This document shows positions 26,397-36,100 of a stretch of DNA of 64,000 bases, one piece after another. The notes under the pieces are model-generated. The model worked only from the letters and a program-made list of their open reading frames with translations. It made no database searches and had not been told where the DNA came from. Each line of letters opens with the position of its first letter. Position 1 is the first letter of the stretch. The position numbers and the translations under genes were made by a program. Origin of the DNA: PLA3 sp964592235 (GTDB lineage: Bacteria; Planctomycetota; Phycisphaerae; UBA1845; UTPLA1); contig CAZQCF010000017.1 in NCBI GenBank assembly GCA_964592235.1, positions 18,035 to 82,034 on the forward strand, given 5' to 3'.

Positions 26397-28061
26397 ATGG
26401 CGGCAAAGGGAATCACCGGTTCACAGACCGACGGCGACAAGGCAACTGCGGACGAAGCCGAGGAGGAGCAGGACCCCAAGGCGCTGATGGCCAAGGCAAT
26501 CGACGTCAAAGTGGCCGACGCCGGTGTCTTGCGCAAGAGCCTGACGGTGACGGTCCCGCGCGACGCGATCGACCGCGAGCTGGACAAGGAATACGGCGAG
26601 CTGACGCGCGAGGCGATCGTTCCGGGCTTTCGGCGTGGCCGAGCCCCGCGGCGGCTGGTCGAGAAGCGCTTCGGCGGCGAAGTCGGCGCACAGGTTCAGA
26701 CCCGCATTGTGTCCAACGCTTATCTCGCCGCGATCGAAAAGCAGGACCTCAAGGTACTCGGTGACCCGCTGATCTGGGCCGTTCCAAAGGACAAGCAGAG
26801 CGACCCGCAGGCCAAAGAGCAACTGGTCGAGATGACGACCTACCTCCAGGGCATGAAGCTGCCCACCGAGGGGTCGCTCCAGTTCCGCTGCGAGGTCGAG
26901 GTCAAGCCGTCGTTCGAGCTGCCGAAGCTCGAAGGCGTGGAGATCGAAAAGCCGCTGGTAGAGATTAACGACGACGACATCAACGAACAGGTCGATCGGC
27001 TTCGCTCGCGGCGTGGGCATTTCGCCCCCGTGGTCGATGGCAAGGTCGAGCCGAACGACCTTGTTGTTTGCGACCTGGTCGTCTCCGTGGGCGGGAAGGA
27101 AGTCAAAAAGCAGGACAACGTCACGCTGGCGGCCCGGGCACAGCGCATCGAGACCGTGGCATTCGAGGACTTCGGCGACACGATCAAAGGGGCGAAGGTC
27201 GGCGACTCGCGCGTGCTGGAAGGCACGCTGGGCGACGACTACGACGTGGAAGACGCGCGCGGCAAGAAGGCGAAATTCGAAATCAAGATCAACGACATCA
27301 AACGGCTGCAACTGCCACCGCTGGACAAGGCATTCCTGGAGAGCTTCGGCTTCGATTCCGAGAAGGACTTGCGCGAGCATCTTCGCCGGCAGATGGAAGG
27401 CGAGCTGTCCACCGCCATCAGCCGCGGCATGCGAGGCCAGGCTCGCAAATACCTACTCGACAATACGAAGCTGGACCTCCCTGAAGGGTTGAGTTCGCGC
27501 ACGGTCGAGCGGGCCGTCGTGCGTCGCATCGTTGAATTGCAGCGGCAGGGCGTGCCGATGGAGGAGATCGAGAAGCATGCGGACGAGCTTCGCACCAGCG
27601 CCACCGAAGATGCGCTCGCCGAACTGAAGCTGCATTTCATCCTGGAGGAAGTGGCGGAGAAGCTGGAGCTGGATGTCAACGAAGAAGAACTGAATGCCCA
27701 GATCGCGTCGATTGCACAGATGTACGGCCGCCGATTCGACCGGGTGCGCGACGACCTGATGAAGAACAACGGCATCGAATCGTTGTACCTCCAGGTTCGC
27801 GACGACAAGTGCCTGGACCACGTCATCAAGCACGCAGTGATCAAAGAGTCGAAGCCGGACATCAAGGGCAAGGGCGAAAAGACCGAGAAAGCAGCCAAGG
27901 CCAAGCCCGAGAAGGCAGAAAAGGCCGAAACGGCCGAGAAATCGGACAAGGCACCGGCCGCCAAGAAAGAGGCGAAGGCCGCCGCTCCAAAGCCCGAAAA
28001 GAAGAAGGAGTCCGGCGGCGAGGCAGCCAAGCCGGCGCGCAAACCGCCGTCGAAGAAGTAG
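26397..28061 (+). CDS. tig: trigger factor with charged C-terminal extension
   Basis: 554 residues versus about 430-480 for typical trigger factors. Ribosome-bound chaperone and prolyl isomerase. After an acidic leader of about 35 residues comes the ribosome-binding domain with the signature VPGFRRGRAPRRLVEKRFG (about 79-97). The FKBP-like domain follows (about 205-295, DLVVCDLVVSVGGKEV through KFEIKINDIKRLQLP), then the helical C-domain. Residues about 485-554 are a low-complexity tail of Lys, Ala, Glu and Pro. CAGGAGG sits 7 nt before the ATG. It lies upstream of two clpP genes, the classic tig-clpP order, but no clpX follows. Confidence 0.94.
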   Translation: MAAKGITGSQTDGDKATADEAEEEQDPKALMAKAIDVKVADAGVLRKSLTVTVPRDAIDRELDKEYGELTREAIVPGFRRGRAPRRLVEKRFGGEVGAQVQTRIVSNAYLAAIEKQDLKVLGDPLIWAVPKDKQSDPQAKEQLVEMTTYLQGMKLPTEGSLQFRCEVEVKPSFELPKLEGVEIEKPLVEINDDDINEQVDRLRSRRGHFAPVVDGKVEPNDLVVCDLVVSVGGKEVKKQDNVTLAARAQRIETVAFEDFGDTIKGAKVGDSRVLEGTLGDDYDVEDARGKKAKFEIKINDIKRLQLPPLDKAFLESFGFDSEKDLREHLRRQMEGELSTAISRGMRGQARKYLLDNTKLDLPEGLSSRTVERAVVRRIVELQRQGVPMEEIEKHADELRTSATEDALAELKLHFILEEVAEKLELDVNEEELNAQIASIAQMYGRRFDRVRDDLMKNNGIESLYLQVRDDKCLDHVIKHAVIKESKPDIKGKGEKTEKAAKAKPEKAEKAETAEKSDKAPAAKKEAKAAAPKPEKKKESGGEAAKPARKPPSKK

Positions 28062-28136
28062 CCGTGCCGTGTCCGATTTTTGAGCGACTATGATCCCGGC
28101 CGTCGGGTCGGGGTTGTTTGAACGAAGGGCAAAACC

Positions 28137-28784
28137 ATGGATGGAACCAGAAGCGCGGCGATGGGGATGATTCAGCGGCTTATGCCGGACACTTTTGCGC
28201 AGGGCGCGCCCTATCAGCGCATCCGTGAGATGTCCATCGAGGACATGCTCCTGGAGAATCGCATCATCTTCCTCGCCGGGCCGATCAACGATCGCTCGGC
28301 GAGCCTTGTCATCATGCGGTTGCTCTATCTTCAGAGCATCAAGAAGGACCAGGACATTCACCTGTATATCAACTGCCCCGGCGGCATGGTCGACCAGACC
28401 CTCGCCATTTACGACACGATGCGCTTTCTCACCTGCGACATCGCGACGTATTCGATCGGGCAGGCGGCCAGCGGCGGCGCGGTCATCCTGACGGCCGGCA
28501 CCAAGGGCAAGCGCTTCGCCCTGCCGAACAGCAAGATCATGCTGCACCAGCCGTGGGGCGGGATCACCGGCCAGGCCGAGGACATCCGCATTCAGGCCGA
28601 GGAGATCCTGCGGGACAAGCGCAAGCTGAATGAGATTCTGGCGAAGCACACCGGCATGACGCCGGAGAAGATCGAGGAAGAGACGGAGCGCGATCGATTC
28701 ATCGAACCGGCCGAGGCGGTGAAGTGGGGTCTCGTCGATGAGATTCTCGACGCCCCGGGCAAGAAGCTGGAAGAAAAGAAGTAA
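28137..28784 (+). CDS. clpP: ATP-dependent Clp protease proteolytic subunit (copy 1)
   Basis: 215 residues. Serine peptidase that forms the degradation chamber for ClpX/ClpA. Catalytic triad visible: Ser112 in IGQAASGGAVIL, His137 in KIMLHQPWGG and Asp186 in TERDRFIEP. The residue after the catalytic Ser is Gly instead of the common Met. About 20 residues precede the body, possibly a propeptide. It is one of two adjacent clpP genes that share roughly half their residues, so a mixed-subunit ClpP1P2 tetradecamer is plausible (inference). 75 bp after trigger factor. Confidence 0.95.
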   Translation: MDGTRSAAMGMIQRLMPDTFAQGAPYQRIREMSIEDMLLENRIIFLAGPINDRSASLVIMRLLYLQSIKKDQDIHLYINCPGGMVDQTLAIYDTMRFLTCDIATYSIGQAASGGAVILTAGTKGKRFALPNSKIMLHQPWGGITGQAEDIRIQAEEILRDKRKLNEILAKHTGMTPEKIEEETERDRFIEPAEAVKWGLVDEILDAPGKKLEEKK

Positions 28785-28825
28785 CGCAACGGAAGGCTAC
28801 GCACGCGAGCGAAGGAGTGCCGACG

Positions 28826-29458
28826 ATGGCGATGAACAATAATCTGATTCCGTTTGTCATCGAGAAGACGGGCCGGGGCGAACGGTCTTACGACATTTAC
28901 TCGCGGCTGCTGAAGGACCGCGTGGTGTTTCTCGGCGGGCCGATCGATGACGAAGTGGCGAACGTCATCGTCGCGCAGATGCTGTTCCTTTCAAACGAGG
29001 ACCCGCAGGCCGACATTCACTTCTATGTGAACTCGCCCGGCGGCAGCGTTTCGGCCGGCCTCGCGATCTACGACACCATGCAATTCCTCCGATGCGACGT
29101 GGCGACCTACTGCGTCGGCGTGTCGGCCAGCATGGGCGCAATCCTGCTGTGCGGCGGGGCCAAGGGCAAACGCTACGCGCTGCCAAATTCCCGCGTGCTA
29201 TTGCACCAGCCGCTGATCGGCGGCGTCATGCAGGGCGCGGCGACGGACCTGTCCATCGAGGCAAAGGAAATCCTTCGCCTGCGCGACGTGCTGTACGGCA
29301 TTATTCGCAAGCACACTGGCGCCGACATCAAGAAGATCGAGAAGGATTGCGATCGCAATCTCTGGCTCGATCCGGTGGAGGCGACCGAATACGGCCTCGT
29401 GGACAAGATTCTCGAGCGGCAGCCCGAAATGGTCCGCCGTGCCAATTCAGAGGACTAA
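28826..29458 (+). CDS. clpP: ATP-dependent Clp protease proteolytic subunit (copy 2)
   Basis: 210 residues. Catalytic triad Ser102 in VSASMGAILL, His127 in VLLHQPLIGG and Asp176 in DCDRNLWLDP. ATG at 28826 is chosen over the GTG at 28817 because AAGGAG (28812-28817) lies 8 nt upstream of it. It begins 41 bp after copy 1 and is followed 8 bp later by a lipoprotein gene. No ATPase partner gene is next to it. Confidence 0.95.
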   Translation: MAMNNNLIPFVIEKTGRGERSYDIYSRLLKDRVVFLGGPIDDEVANVIVAQMLFLSNEDPQADIHFYVNSPGGSVSAGLAIYDTMQFLRCDVATYCVGVSASMGAILLCGGAKGKRYALPNSRVLLHQPLIGGVMQGAATDLSIEAKEILRLRDVLYGIIRKHTGADIKKIEKDCDRNLWLDPVEATEYGLVDKILERQPEMVRRANSED

Positions 29459-29466
29459 CGAGTCTG

Positions 29467-30171
29467 ATGCCTCACCACGACGATCAACGAGTCGCACGCT
29501 TCAGCAGCCCGCGCGGCCGGGCGAACCTCGGCGCCTTCCGAATACGACATCGCCTGGCCGGCGCGTTCGCCTTTGGGCTGGCGTTCTTCTGCCTCGGCTG
29601 CAACACGCGGCCCGACGCCCACATCGCACAGATTCAGGAGCTTGAAGACAAACTTGCGGCGCAGGGCCGGTCCCTCGCCGAAAAGGACGCCACGCTCGCA
29701 CAGCAAGCCGCGGAGATTCAGCGGCTGCGCGGCATGGACGATCGCGCCCGGTACGACCGCCTCGTGCGCGTCGACCGCATCGACCTGGACCGCCTCTCGG
29801 GCACGTATGACGACAACCGCGACGGCGTACCCGACGGCATCGTGCTTTATGTTCGTTTGTTTGATGCCGACAATGACGTTCTCAAGGCGGCTGGTTCGGT
29901 CCGCGTTTCGCTTTACGACTTGTCACTTCCCGATGGGCAACAGTCCCTGGCCCGGCTCGATTATTCCGCGGAAGAGCTGAAGCCCCTTTGGTTCGGCCGC
30001 TTCATGACCTCTCACTACACCTTGCGGCTGCCGTTCGGGCCCAACTGCCGCAAGCCGTCCGGTCAGTCCGTGACCGCCGTGGTGGTCTTCACCGACCTTC
30101 TGTCCGGCCGCTCATTCGAAGCTCAAAAGGCCTTTTCCTGCGAGGCCGTTGCCGCAAGTGGTTCCCCCTAA
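29467..30171 (+). CDS. lipoprotein with coiled coil, unknown function
   Basis: 234 residues. A basic N-terminus of about 28 residues is followed by a hydrophobic segment ending in the lipobox CLGC (Cys45), then a coiled coil (about 50-95, IQELEDKLAAQGRSLAEKD). A beta-sandwich-like domain of about 130 residues follows, with DDNRDGVPDGIVLYVRLFD at its start, an EF-like DxNxDG loop. No family recognised. It begins 8 bp after clpP copy 2, so it is probably co-transcribed with the Clp genes, although the functions look unrelated. Confidence 0.75.
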   Translation: MPHHDDQRVARFSSPRGRANLGAFRIRHRLAGAFAFGLAFFCLGCNTRPDAHIAQIQELEDKLAAQGRSLAEKDATLAQQAAEIQRLRGMDDRARYDRLVRVDRIDLDRLSGTYDDNRDGVPDGIVLYVRLFDADNDVLKAAGSVRVSLYDLSLPDGQQSLARLDYSAEELKPLWFGRFMTSHYTLRLPFGPNCRKPSGQSVTAVVVFTDLLSGRSFEAQKAFSCEAVAASGSP

Positions 30172-30612
30172 CACTGCTTGTCCGGCTTGCGTCCGTCGGC
30201 CACCGGCCTGCCGATCTCCGCATAATCGTGGATTTCAGCACCTGGAACACGGGCTTGTCCAGAAAGCGAGTTCCACAGGGATACTGTTCGTCCACACACA
30301 CCCCTTGGATTTCTGACCCCTGGAACGTGTCCTGCTGGTGGCGCGGGATTCAATCGCCAGTATTGTTACGGGCATGAATGATCCGATAACAGGGATAAAG
30401 CTTGGTTTGGTCGCGGTTTGCGCTGATATTATCGGCATCCGCCGAGGCGGATGCAGGAACATGGAAATGGTCGGCCAGGCAAAAGTTGGCGTGGCCCTGC
30501 GAAGCGGCATTGCACCCTTGCGGCATCGTTGGATGCAGGCGCGCGGCGCGGAAACGGAACCCGTAGATGGCGCACGGATTCTCGAAATCCGTGTGAATGA
30601 GGTGAGACGCTC
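30172..30612. other. intergenic region before FHA gene
   Basis: 440 bp without a convincing gene. A 92-codon open frame (30338-30616) overlaps the GTG start of the FHA gene by GTGA, which could indicate coupling. Its translation has no recognisable motif and its third positions are not strongly GC-biased, so I do not call it. The region probably carries the promoter of the FHA / coiled-coil operon. Confidence 0.4.
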
Positions 30613-33060
30613 GTGAAGACCCGCCCAGCGCCCAGTGCCGTCGCGGAAGCTCGCATTCGCCTCGTGTCCACGGATCCGTCGGTCCGCCCGGGGGTGCGCG
30701 GCGTCGAACAAGACCTGACGATCATCGGATCGGGCGATGGGTGTGAAATCTGTCTTTCATCCAGCCGGGTCGATGCGGCGCACACCGCGATCCTTCGCAT
30801 TGGCGCCGCGGCGTTTGCCTGCGACCTTGGCGGGGCCGGCGGCACGATCGTCAACGAGCGGCGGATTCGCTTCGAGCGGTTAAGCGACGGGTCCGTGCTC
30901 AAGATCGGACCGTATTCCTTCTGTGTGGAACTGTCGAACACGATGGCGGGCAACGCGGCCTACGGGACGTTTACGCTGCGCGATGACCGAACGATTGGGG
31001 AAATAACGAGCCAGGAACCGGTGCTGTTGATCGGCAGCGACGCCGCGTGCGATGTCGTGCTGGCCGATCCTTCAATTGGTCCGCGTCATGCCCTGATTGC
31101 CTGGACGACGCAGGGGCCGGTCCTGCGGGACCTGGTGGGCAGCTTCAACATTCGGCGCAACGGTCGGCATGTGAGACAGGCGCTTCTCTGCGACGGCGAT
31201 CGCATCGGAATCGGCCCCTACGAGTTGACCTTTGCCTGCGTGGCGCAGGCTGCGCCTGCGGCGGCGTCTGATACGGCGAACAGCGGCACGTGCGCGGCGA
31301 CGGCGGATGCCGAGGGCGCGACGAGTCTCTCCGAGATTCTTAGCAAGATGTCGCATGCTGATACACCGTGGCCGGATTCGATTCTGACCGGCGCGGGTGG
31401 CGCGAAATCGTTGGGCGAGACGATTGACGATACCGAAATCGATGAAGCCATTGCGGCATCGGCGGGACCAATTCCCGTCGTCGGCGGGCGGGGCGCATCC
31501 ATCGAGTCGGCGCCCGCGGCCGACGCGAACGATGCCGTCGTTTCTGCAAGGCTGAAGGTGGTTAACGAGAAGAGTGAGCGGCTCAAGGCGCGCGTGGCCG
31601 CGGCGCAACACGCGCTCGACGAGCGTGCGAAGAAACTTTGGGACGGCCTCTCGAAGGAACGCGAACGATTGAGCAGCTATCACAGCGAACTGCAGGCCAA
31701 GGCGCGAAAGCTGCTGGAAGCCGCGATGCAAAAGCGCGAGGCGCTCCAGTCGCGAGCGGGCGACGCGGATTCGAGCCAACCCGCCGAGCGTGTTGAACCG
31801 GTTCCGCCGTTTATTGACCGCCGCGAGGTGGATCGCGTGTTCGGCGGGTCGTTTGAACCAGCCGCCGCGACGCAGCGCAACGCGGATGCGACAGATTATG
31901 CGACTCGCCAGGCGGAGGGCACGACGACATCGGATGCGGCGACTGCTTCGCAGCCGTTTACGGTTATTTCGGCTGACTCTCTGGAAGCCCAGGCGGCGGA
32001 GTTGGCGTCACTGGTTCGCGCCGAGCGAAGCGAAGTGGACGAAACAGATGCACGACTGGAAGCATTGCGATTTGACATTGAGCGGCTGCGGAGCCATCTC
32101 GACCGCGCCGAGGATCGACACCGCGTGCGGCGCAAGGAACTGGACGAGCGCGTCCAGACGCTTCGCCGTGCGCACCAGGCGTTGGCGGGCGAGCACGAAG
32201 CGCTGATGAATCGGCTTCGTCAGGTGGAGGCGAGGCAGGCGACCGTAAACAGCAGCCTGGCCGAGGCCGAGCAGGGACAAGCCGAGATCGCCGCGGAGGC
32301 GCAGCAGCTGGCGGCGACGCGCGATGAGTTCGAGTCACGCCGCGCCGAGCTTCGTCAGACGCTGGAATCCGAACGGTTGCGATTGCAGATGCGCCAATCG
32401 GAAATGCAGCGCCGCGCCGCGGAACTTGCGCGAATGGCCCGCGAGCGAAGGCAGCAGATCGAGGAGCAACTGGCCCGGCAGCAATCGGCCCTGGAAGCTC
32501 GGGAGCGCGAAATTCGGTCGCAGCGCCTGGCGATCGAAGAGGCGGGCCGCTTCGAGCTGGATCGCACGGCTGGCGAGCTTGAGAAAGTCCTGAATGCGCG
32601 GCTCGCGGAGATCGAGCGAGAGATTCAATCGCGACAGAGCGGCTTGAGTTCGTGGATGGACGCGCTCGCGTGCGGTACGACGGCGGGGACTGATTTGTCG
32701 GCCCAGCCCGGCGCCGCGAAGGTGACACCACTCAACGGGGCATCGTCGGAAGGGCGCACGACCTCGACCCAGCCGTACGAGTTCGGGAGCGAGCCTGTGA
32801 CGCTTGCTGCAGGTGAGCGAGGTCGCCTGACCGATCTTCAGCGCGAGATTGAAGGCATCCAGGATGCGATTCGCGGGATTCCGCAGGTGGCGCCGGCTGC
32901 GATCCCGACTGGCGAGACGGCCGAGGCGACGGCGCGATCGCGCTGGCCCAGCGCGCTCAAGGCGCGATTGAGCGAGAAGATCGCATCGCTGCGGGTCCAG
33001 GTCGGGCCAGAGGTCAGCAAGCCGCTGGAGCCGATTCCACTTGAAGGAGAGGGTTCCTAG
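30613..33060 (+). CDS. double-FHA coiled-coil protein
   Basis: 815 residues. Two FHA domains (about 35-108 and 126-208) show the pattern IGS-x-x-xCDI...S..HA; FHA domains bind phosphothreonine, so a kinase partner is expected. Residues 300-800 are Arg/Glu/Ala-rich coiled coil. A segment at about 326-370 (RVAAAQHALDERAKKL... ERERLSSYHSELQAKARKL) is clearly homologous to residues about 287-330 of the next protein. No membrane helix. GTG start behind GAGGTGA. Probably co-transcribed with the giant coiled-coil gene 81 bp downstream. Likely a cytoplasmic scaffold linked to kinase signalling (inference). Confidence 0.8.
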   Translation: MKTRPAPSAVAEARIRLVSTDPSVRPGVRGVEQDLTIIGSGDGCEICLSSSRVDAAHTAILRIGAAAFACDLGGAGGTIVNERRIRFERLSDGSVLKIGPYSFCVELSNTMAGNAAYGTFTLRDDRTIGEITSQEPVLLIGSDAACDVVLADPSIGPRHALIAWTTQGPVLRDLVGSFNIRRNGRHVRQALLCDGDRIGIGPYELTFACVAQAAPAAASDTANSGTCAATADAEGATSLSEILSKMSHADTPWPDSILTGAGGAKSLGETIDDTEIDEAIAASAGPIPVVGGRGASIESAPAADANDAVVSARLKVVNEKSERLKARVAAAQHALDERAKKLWDGLSKERERLSSYHSELQAKARKLLEAAMQKREALQSRAGDADSSQPAERVEPVPPFIDRREVDRVFGGSFEPAAATQRNADATDYATRQAEGTTTSDAATASQPFTVISADSLEAQAAELASLVRAERSEVDETDARLEALRFDIERLRSHLDRAEDRHRVRRKELDERVQTLRRAHQALAGEHEALMNRLRQVEARQATVNSSLAEAEQGQAEIAAEAQQLAATRDEFESRRAELRQTLESERLRLQMRQSEMQRRAAELARMARERRQQIEEQLARQQSALEAREREIRSQRLAIEEAGRFELDRTAGELEKVLNARLAEIEREIQSRQSGLSSWMDALACGTTAGTDLSAQPGAAKVTPLNGASSEGRTTSTQPYEFGSEPVTLAAGERGRLTDLQREIEGIQDAIRGIPQVAPAAIPTGETAEATARSRWPSALKARLSEKIASLRVQVGPEVSKPLEPIPLEGEGS

Positions 33061-33141
33061 CACGGGCGCTTCGGCCCAACGTCGTCCACGGATGGGCGAC
33101 TGTTCGAACGTGATGCGAAGGTACGGCGGAGTCGTCCCTGT

Positions 33142-36100
33142 ATGCACAACCCAGGTTCACCATACGAATCAGACGCGGACCGTCAGTCCCAGGAATCGGG
33201 CGTCGGGCCAGCCAATGCTCCGCTCGATTTTGAACTGCCGGTTACTTCAAGCGATCGGTCGAGATTGGATGAATCCGCCGATGTGGCAGCCGAATTCGCA
33301 ACGGCTGCCGCGTCGGTTGAAGCGGAACTGTCTCGCGATCTGGAGCATCTCCGTTCCGCGGCGGACGGTCTTGGCACGGGCCTGGGATGGGCGGATCAAT
33401 ACCGTGATGAGTCGGCGGCGCTGGCGGCCTTGGGTTCGGGATTCGAGAACGGTGGGGCCGGTGCAAAGAGTGCGTCGCATTCGTCGCAGACGGGGGTACA
33501 ATTGCATACTGGGGGGGCTACGGCGGGACAGGGGGACGGGGCAACGAGAACTTCCAAGCCGCTCTGGCCGGATACCGGAGCGACGCTTCGCGCGCAGGAG
33601 CGGTCTGCCGGTTCGGTCGCGGGTGCGTCTCTGGAGCATTCAACAGCGCCCGGGGACGGAGTCGGATCGACGGGCGGTCGCATTCGAACGGCGTCAAACA
33701 TGGGAAAACCGATGCCCAGGGATTTCGTGATGGGACAGGCGGCACAGGCGTCGTCGGGGGCGTCGGGCGGCGATGACGCGATGCTGGACGAGGGCGTTTC
33801 GGAGCAGGCGCTGGGCCGGATGCAGAAGGAACTCCAGGAAGCGCGCGAGCAATTGGCCCAAGCCCGGCAGACCATTACGCAGCAACAAGGCACGTCGGAG
33901 AAACCAGCCGGCCGACTTCGCGCGGCGCAGGTCGCCGAGTCCGGCGCCGATTCTGCATCCACGGGCGGCTTGTCCCGCGAAGAGATCGACAAACGCGCGA
34001 CGGAACTTCGTCAGCGCGTGGTAATGGCACAACAGGCGCTCGACGAGCGGGCGCGGAAACTGCGGCAGGCGTTGGCGGCGGAACGCAGCCGGCTGAAGGC
34101 CTATCACGCGCAGTTGCAGCGGCGCGCGTCGGAGCTGTCGGAACAGTCTCGTCGGCAGGTGTACGGACCGGACAGCGCGCGGCGACAGGAAGAATTGGAG
34201 CTCAACAAGGCGGACTTCGCGCGCCGGACGGCCGAGTTGGAGCAGTTGGAGGCGCAGCTTCGCGAGACCGCGAAGGCCGAACTGGCCCAGCGTCGGGCTG
34301 AACTGGAGCAGATGGCCAAGGCGCAGCTGGTGGCGCGGCAGGCTGTACTGGAGCAGCGCGAACGGGCCCTGGCGGAGCGCGAGGCGAAGCTGGACGAGGT
34401 GATCCAGACGCGCGCGGCGCAGATCAAGCGTGAGGCGGCGAGTTGGGAGGGCCGGCTCGGCACACGCCAGCGCGTTTTGAGCGAGCGCGAATCGACGTTC
34501 GATCAGCGAGCGCGGGCCAAGCTGGACGAGGCGGATCGCGAAGCGGCGCGGCGTCTGGCGGATGCCGATCGCGAAGTGCAGACTCGGTTTGCCGAGGCGA
34601 AAAAGGAATTGGCCGCGCGGCAGACGGAACTGGAGTCGCGCGAGCGCGGGTTGAATGAACGGGAGAATCGAATCGAGGCCGAGCGGGCGGCGCGACTGGC
34701 GGAACTGGAGCGCGACATGGCGGCGCGCGAGGCGGCGCTCGAGGCCAAGAAGCGGCTGCTGTTCAAGCGTGAGGCGGAGCTGGAAGCCAACGTCAGCACG
34801 CGGCTGGCCGAACTCAAGCGCGAGACGGTCGAAAAGCAGACCGAGCTGGACAAGAAGCGCGATGCGCTGATGAAGCGCGAAGCGGAGGTGGAGCAGACTG
34901 CGGCAGCGCGGATCGCGGAGATGAAGCGCGAGCTGGCGCAGCAGCAGGCCGAGCTGGTGGCGAAGCAGGATCAGTTAATCAAGCGTGAGGCGCAGCTTGA
35001 GCAGGCGGTCAACAACCGCGTGAGTGAATTGCGCCGCGAGTTGATGGACGAGCAGGGCGAAGTTCGCGCGCGGGCGGCGGCGCTAGCCAAGCGCGAGGCC
35101 GATCTCGAGCAGATGGTGCAGACGCGCGTGGGCGATGTCCGCCGGAGGCTGGCCGAGGAACAGGCGGAACTGGAGCAGCAGAAGCGGTCGCTCTTCGAGC
35201 GCGAGACGAAGCTGGAGCAGACGATCGTTGCGCGGTTGGCGGAGATGGATCGTCAGTCGGCGGCGCGCCGCGCGGAGATCGAGGAGCGCGAGCGGGCGGT
35301 GGCGCGGCTGGAAGCGGAGATTCGCAGCAAGTCCGAAGCGCTGGAGAAGGCGCGCGCAACGCAAACGGAACAACAGAAGTCTCGTGCAGCGGAACTGGAA
35401 GAGCAAATCCGCCGCCATCGCGAGGCGGTGGAACAGGAAGAAGCGATTATCCGCGAGCGCGTGGCCGAGGCCGTGGCGCGGCACGAGGCGGAGATCGCGT
35501 ACCGGCTGCGGACCCTTGAAGATCGCGAGAAAGCCATCGCACATCGGGAGCAATCGTTCGCGGCGGTCGAGGCCGAGCTGAAACAACGCGAGTCGTTGCT
35601 CGCGTCGCGCGCCGAGTCGGTCGAACAGGGCGAGCAGGAGTATTCGCAGCGCCAGCTCGATCTGGAGATGCGGGAGCACCGCATCAAGGATCGCGAGGCC
35701 GAGCAGGAAGCGCGCCGGCGCGAGCTGGAGGAGCTTCGCCAGGCGGTCGATCGGCGGATGATGGAGGCCGACGCGGCCGATCACTCGGTTCGCGAAACGA
35801 AGGATCGCATCGAGCGCCAGCTGGAGGCGCTGCGCAAGGGCGAGGCCGATCTGGAGCAGGAGCGCGAGTTGCTGGCGGCGCGCAGTGCCGAAATCGAGTC
35901 GCGCGAATCGGCGCTGAAGGCGCGGACGGACGAAATTCAGTCGCTCAATCGCGATCTGGATGCCGAGGCGCGGCGGCTGGCGCAGGAGCGCGAGAAGCTG
36001 GTTGATCTGGAGCATCGTGCAAGCGAGATTGAATCGCAGCGGCTGGACCTCGAATCGCAGATGGCCGCGGTCGAGAAGAAGCAGCGCGAGGTGGATCACG

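Noticed and set aside
30338..30616. 92-codon ORF before the FHA gene
   Set aside because: It overlaps the next start by GTGA, but has no recognisable motif, no good ribosome-binding site and weak coding bias.
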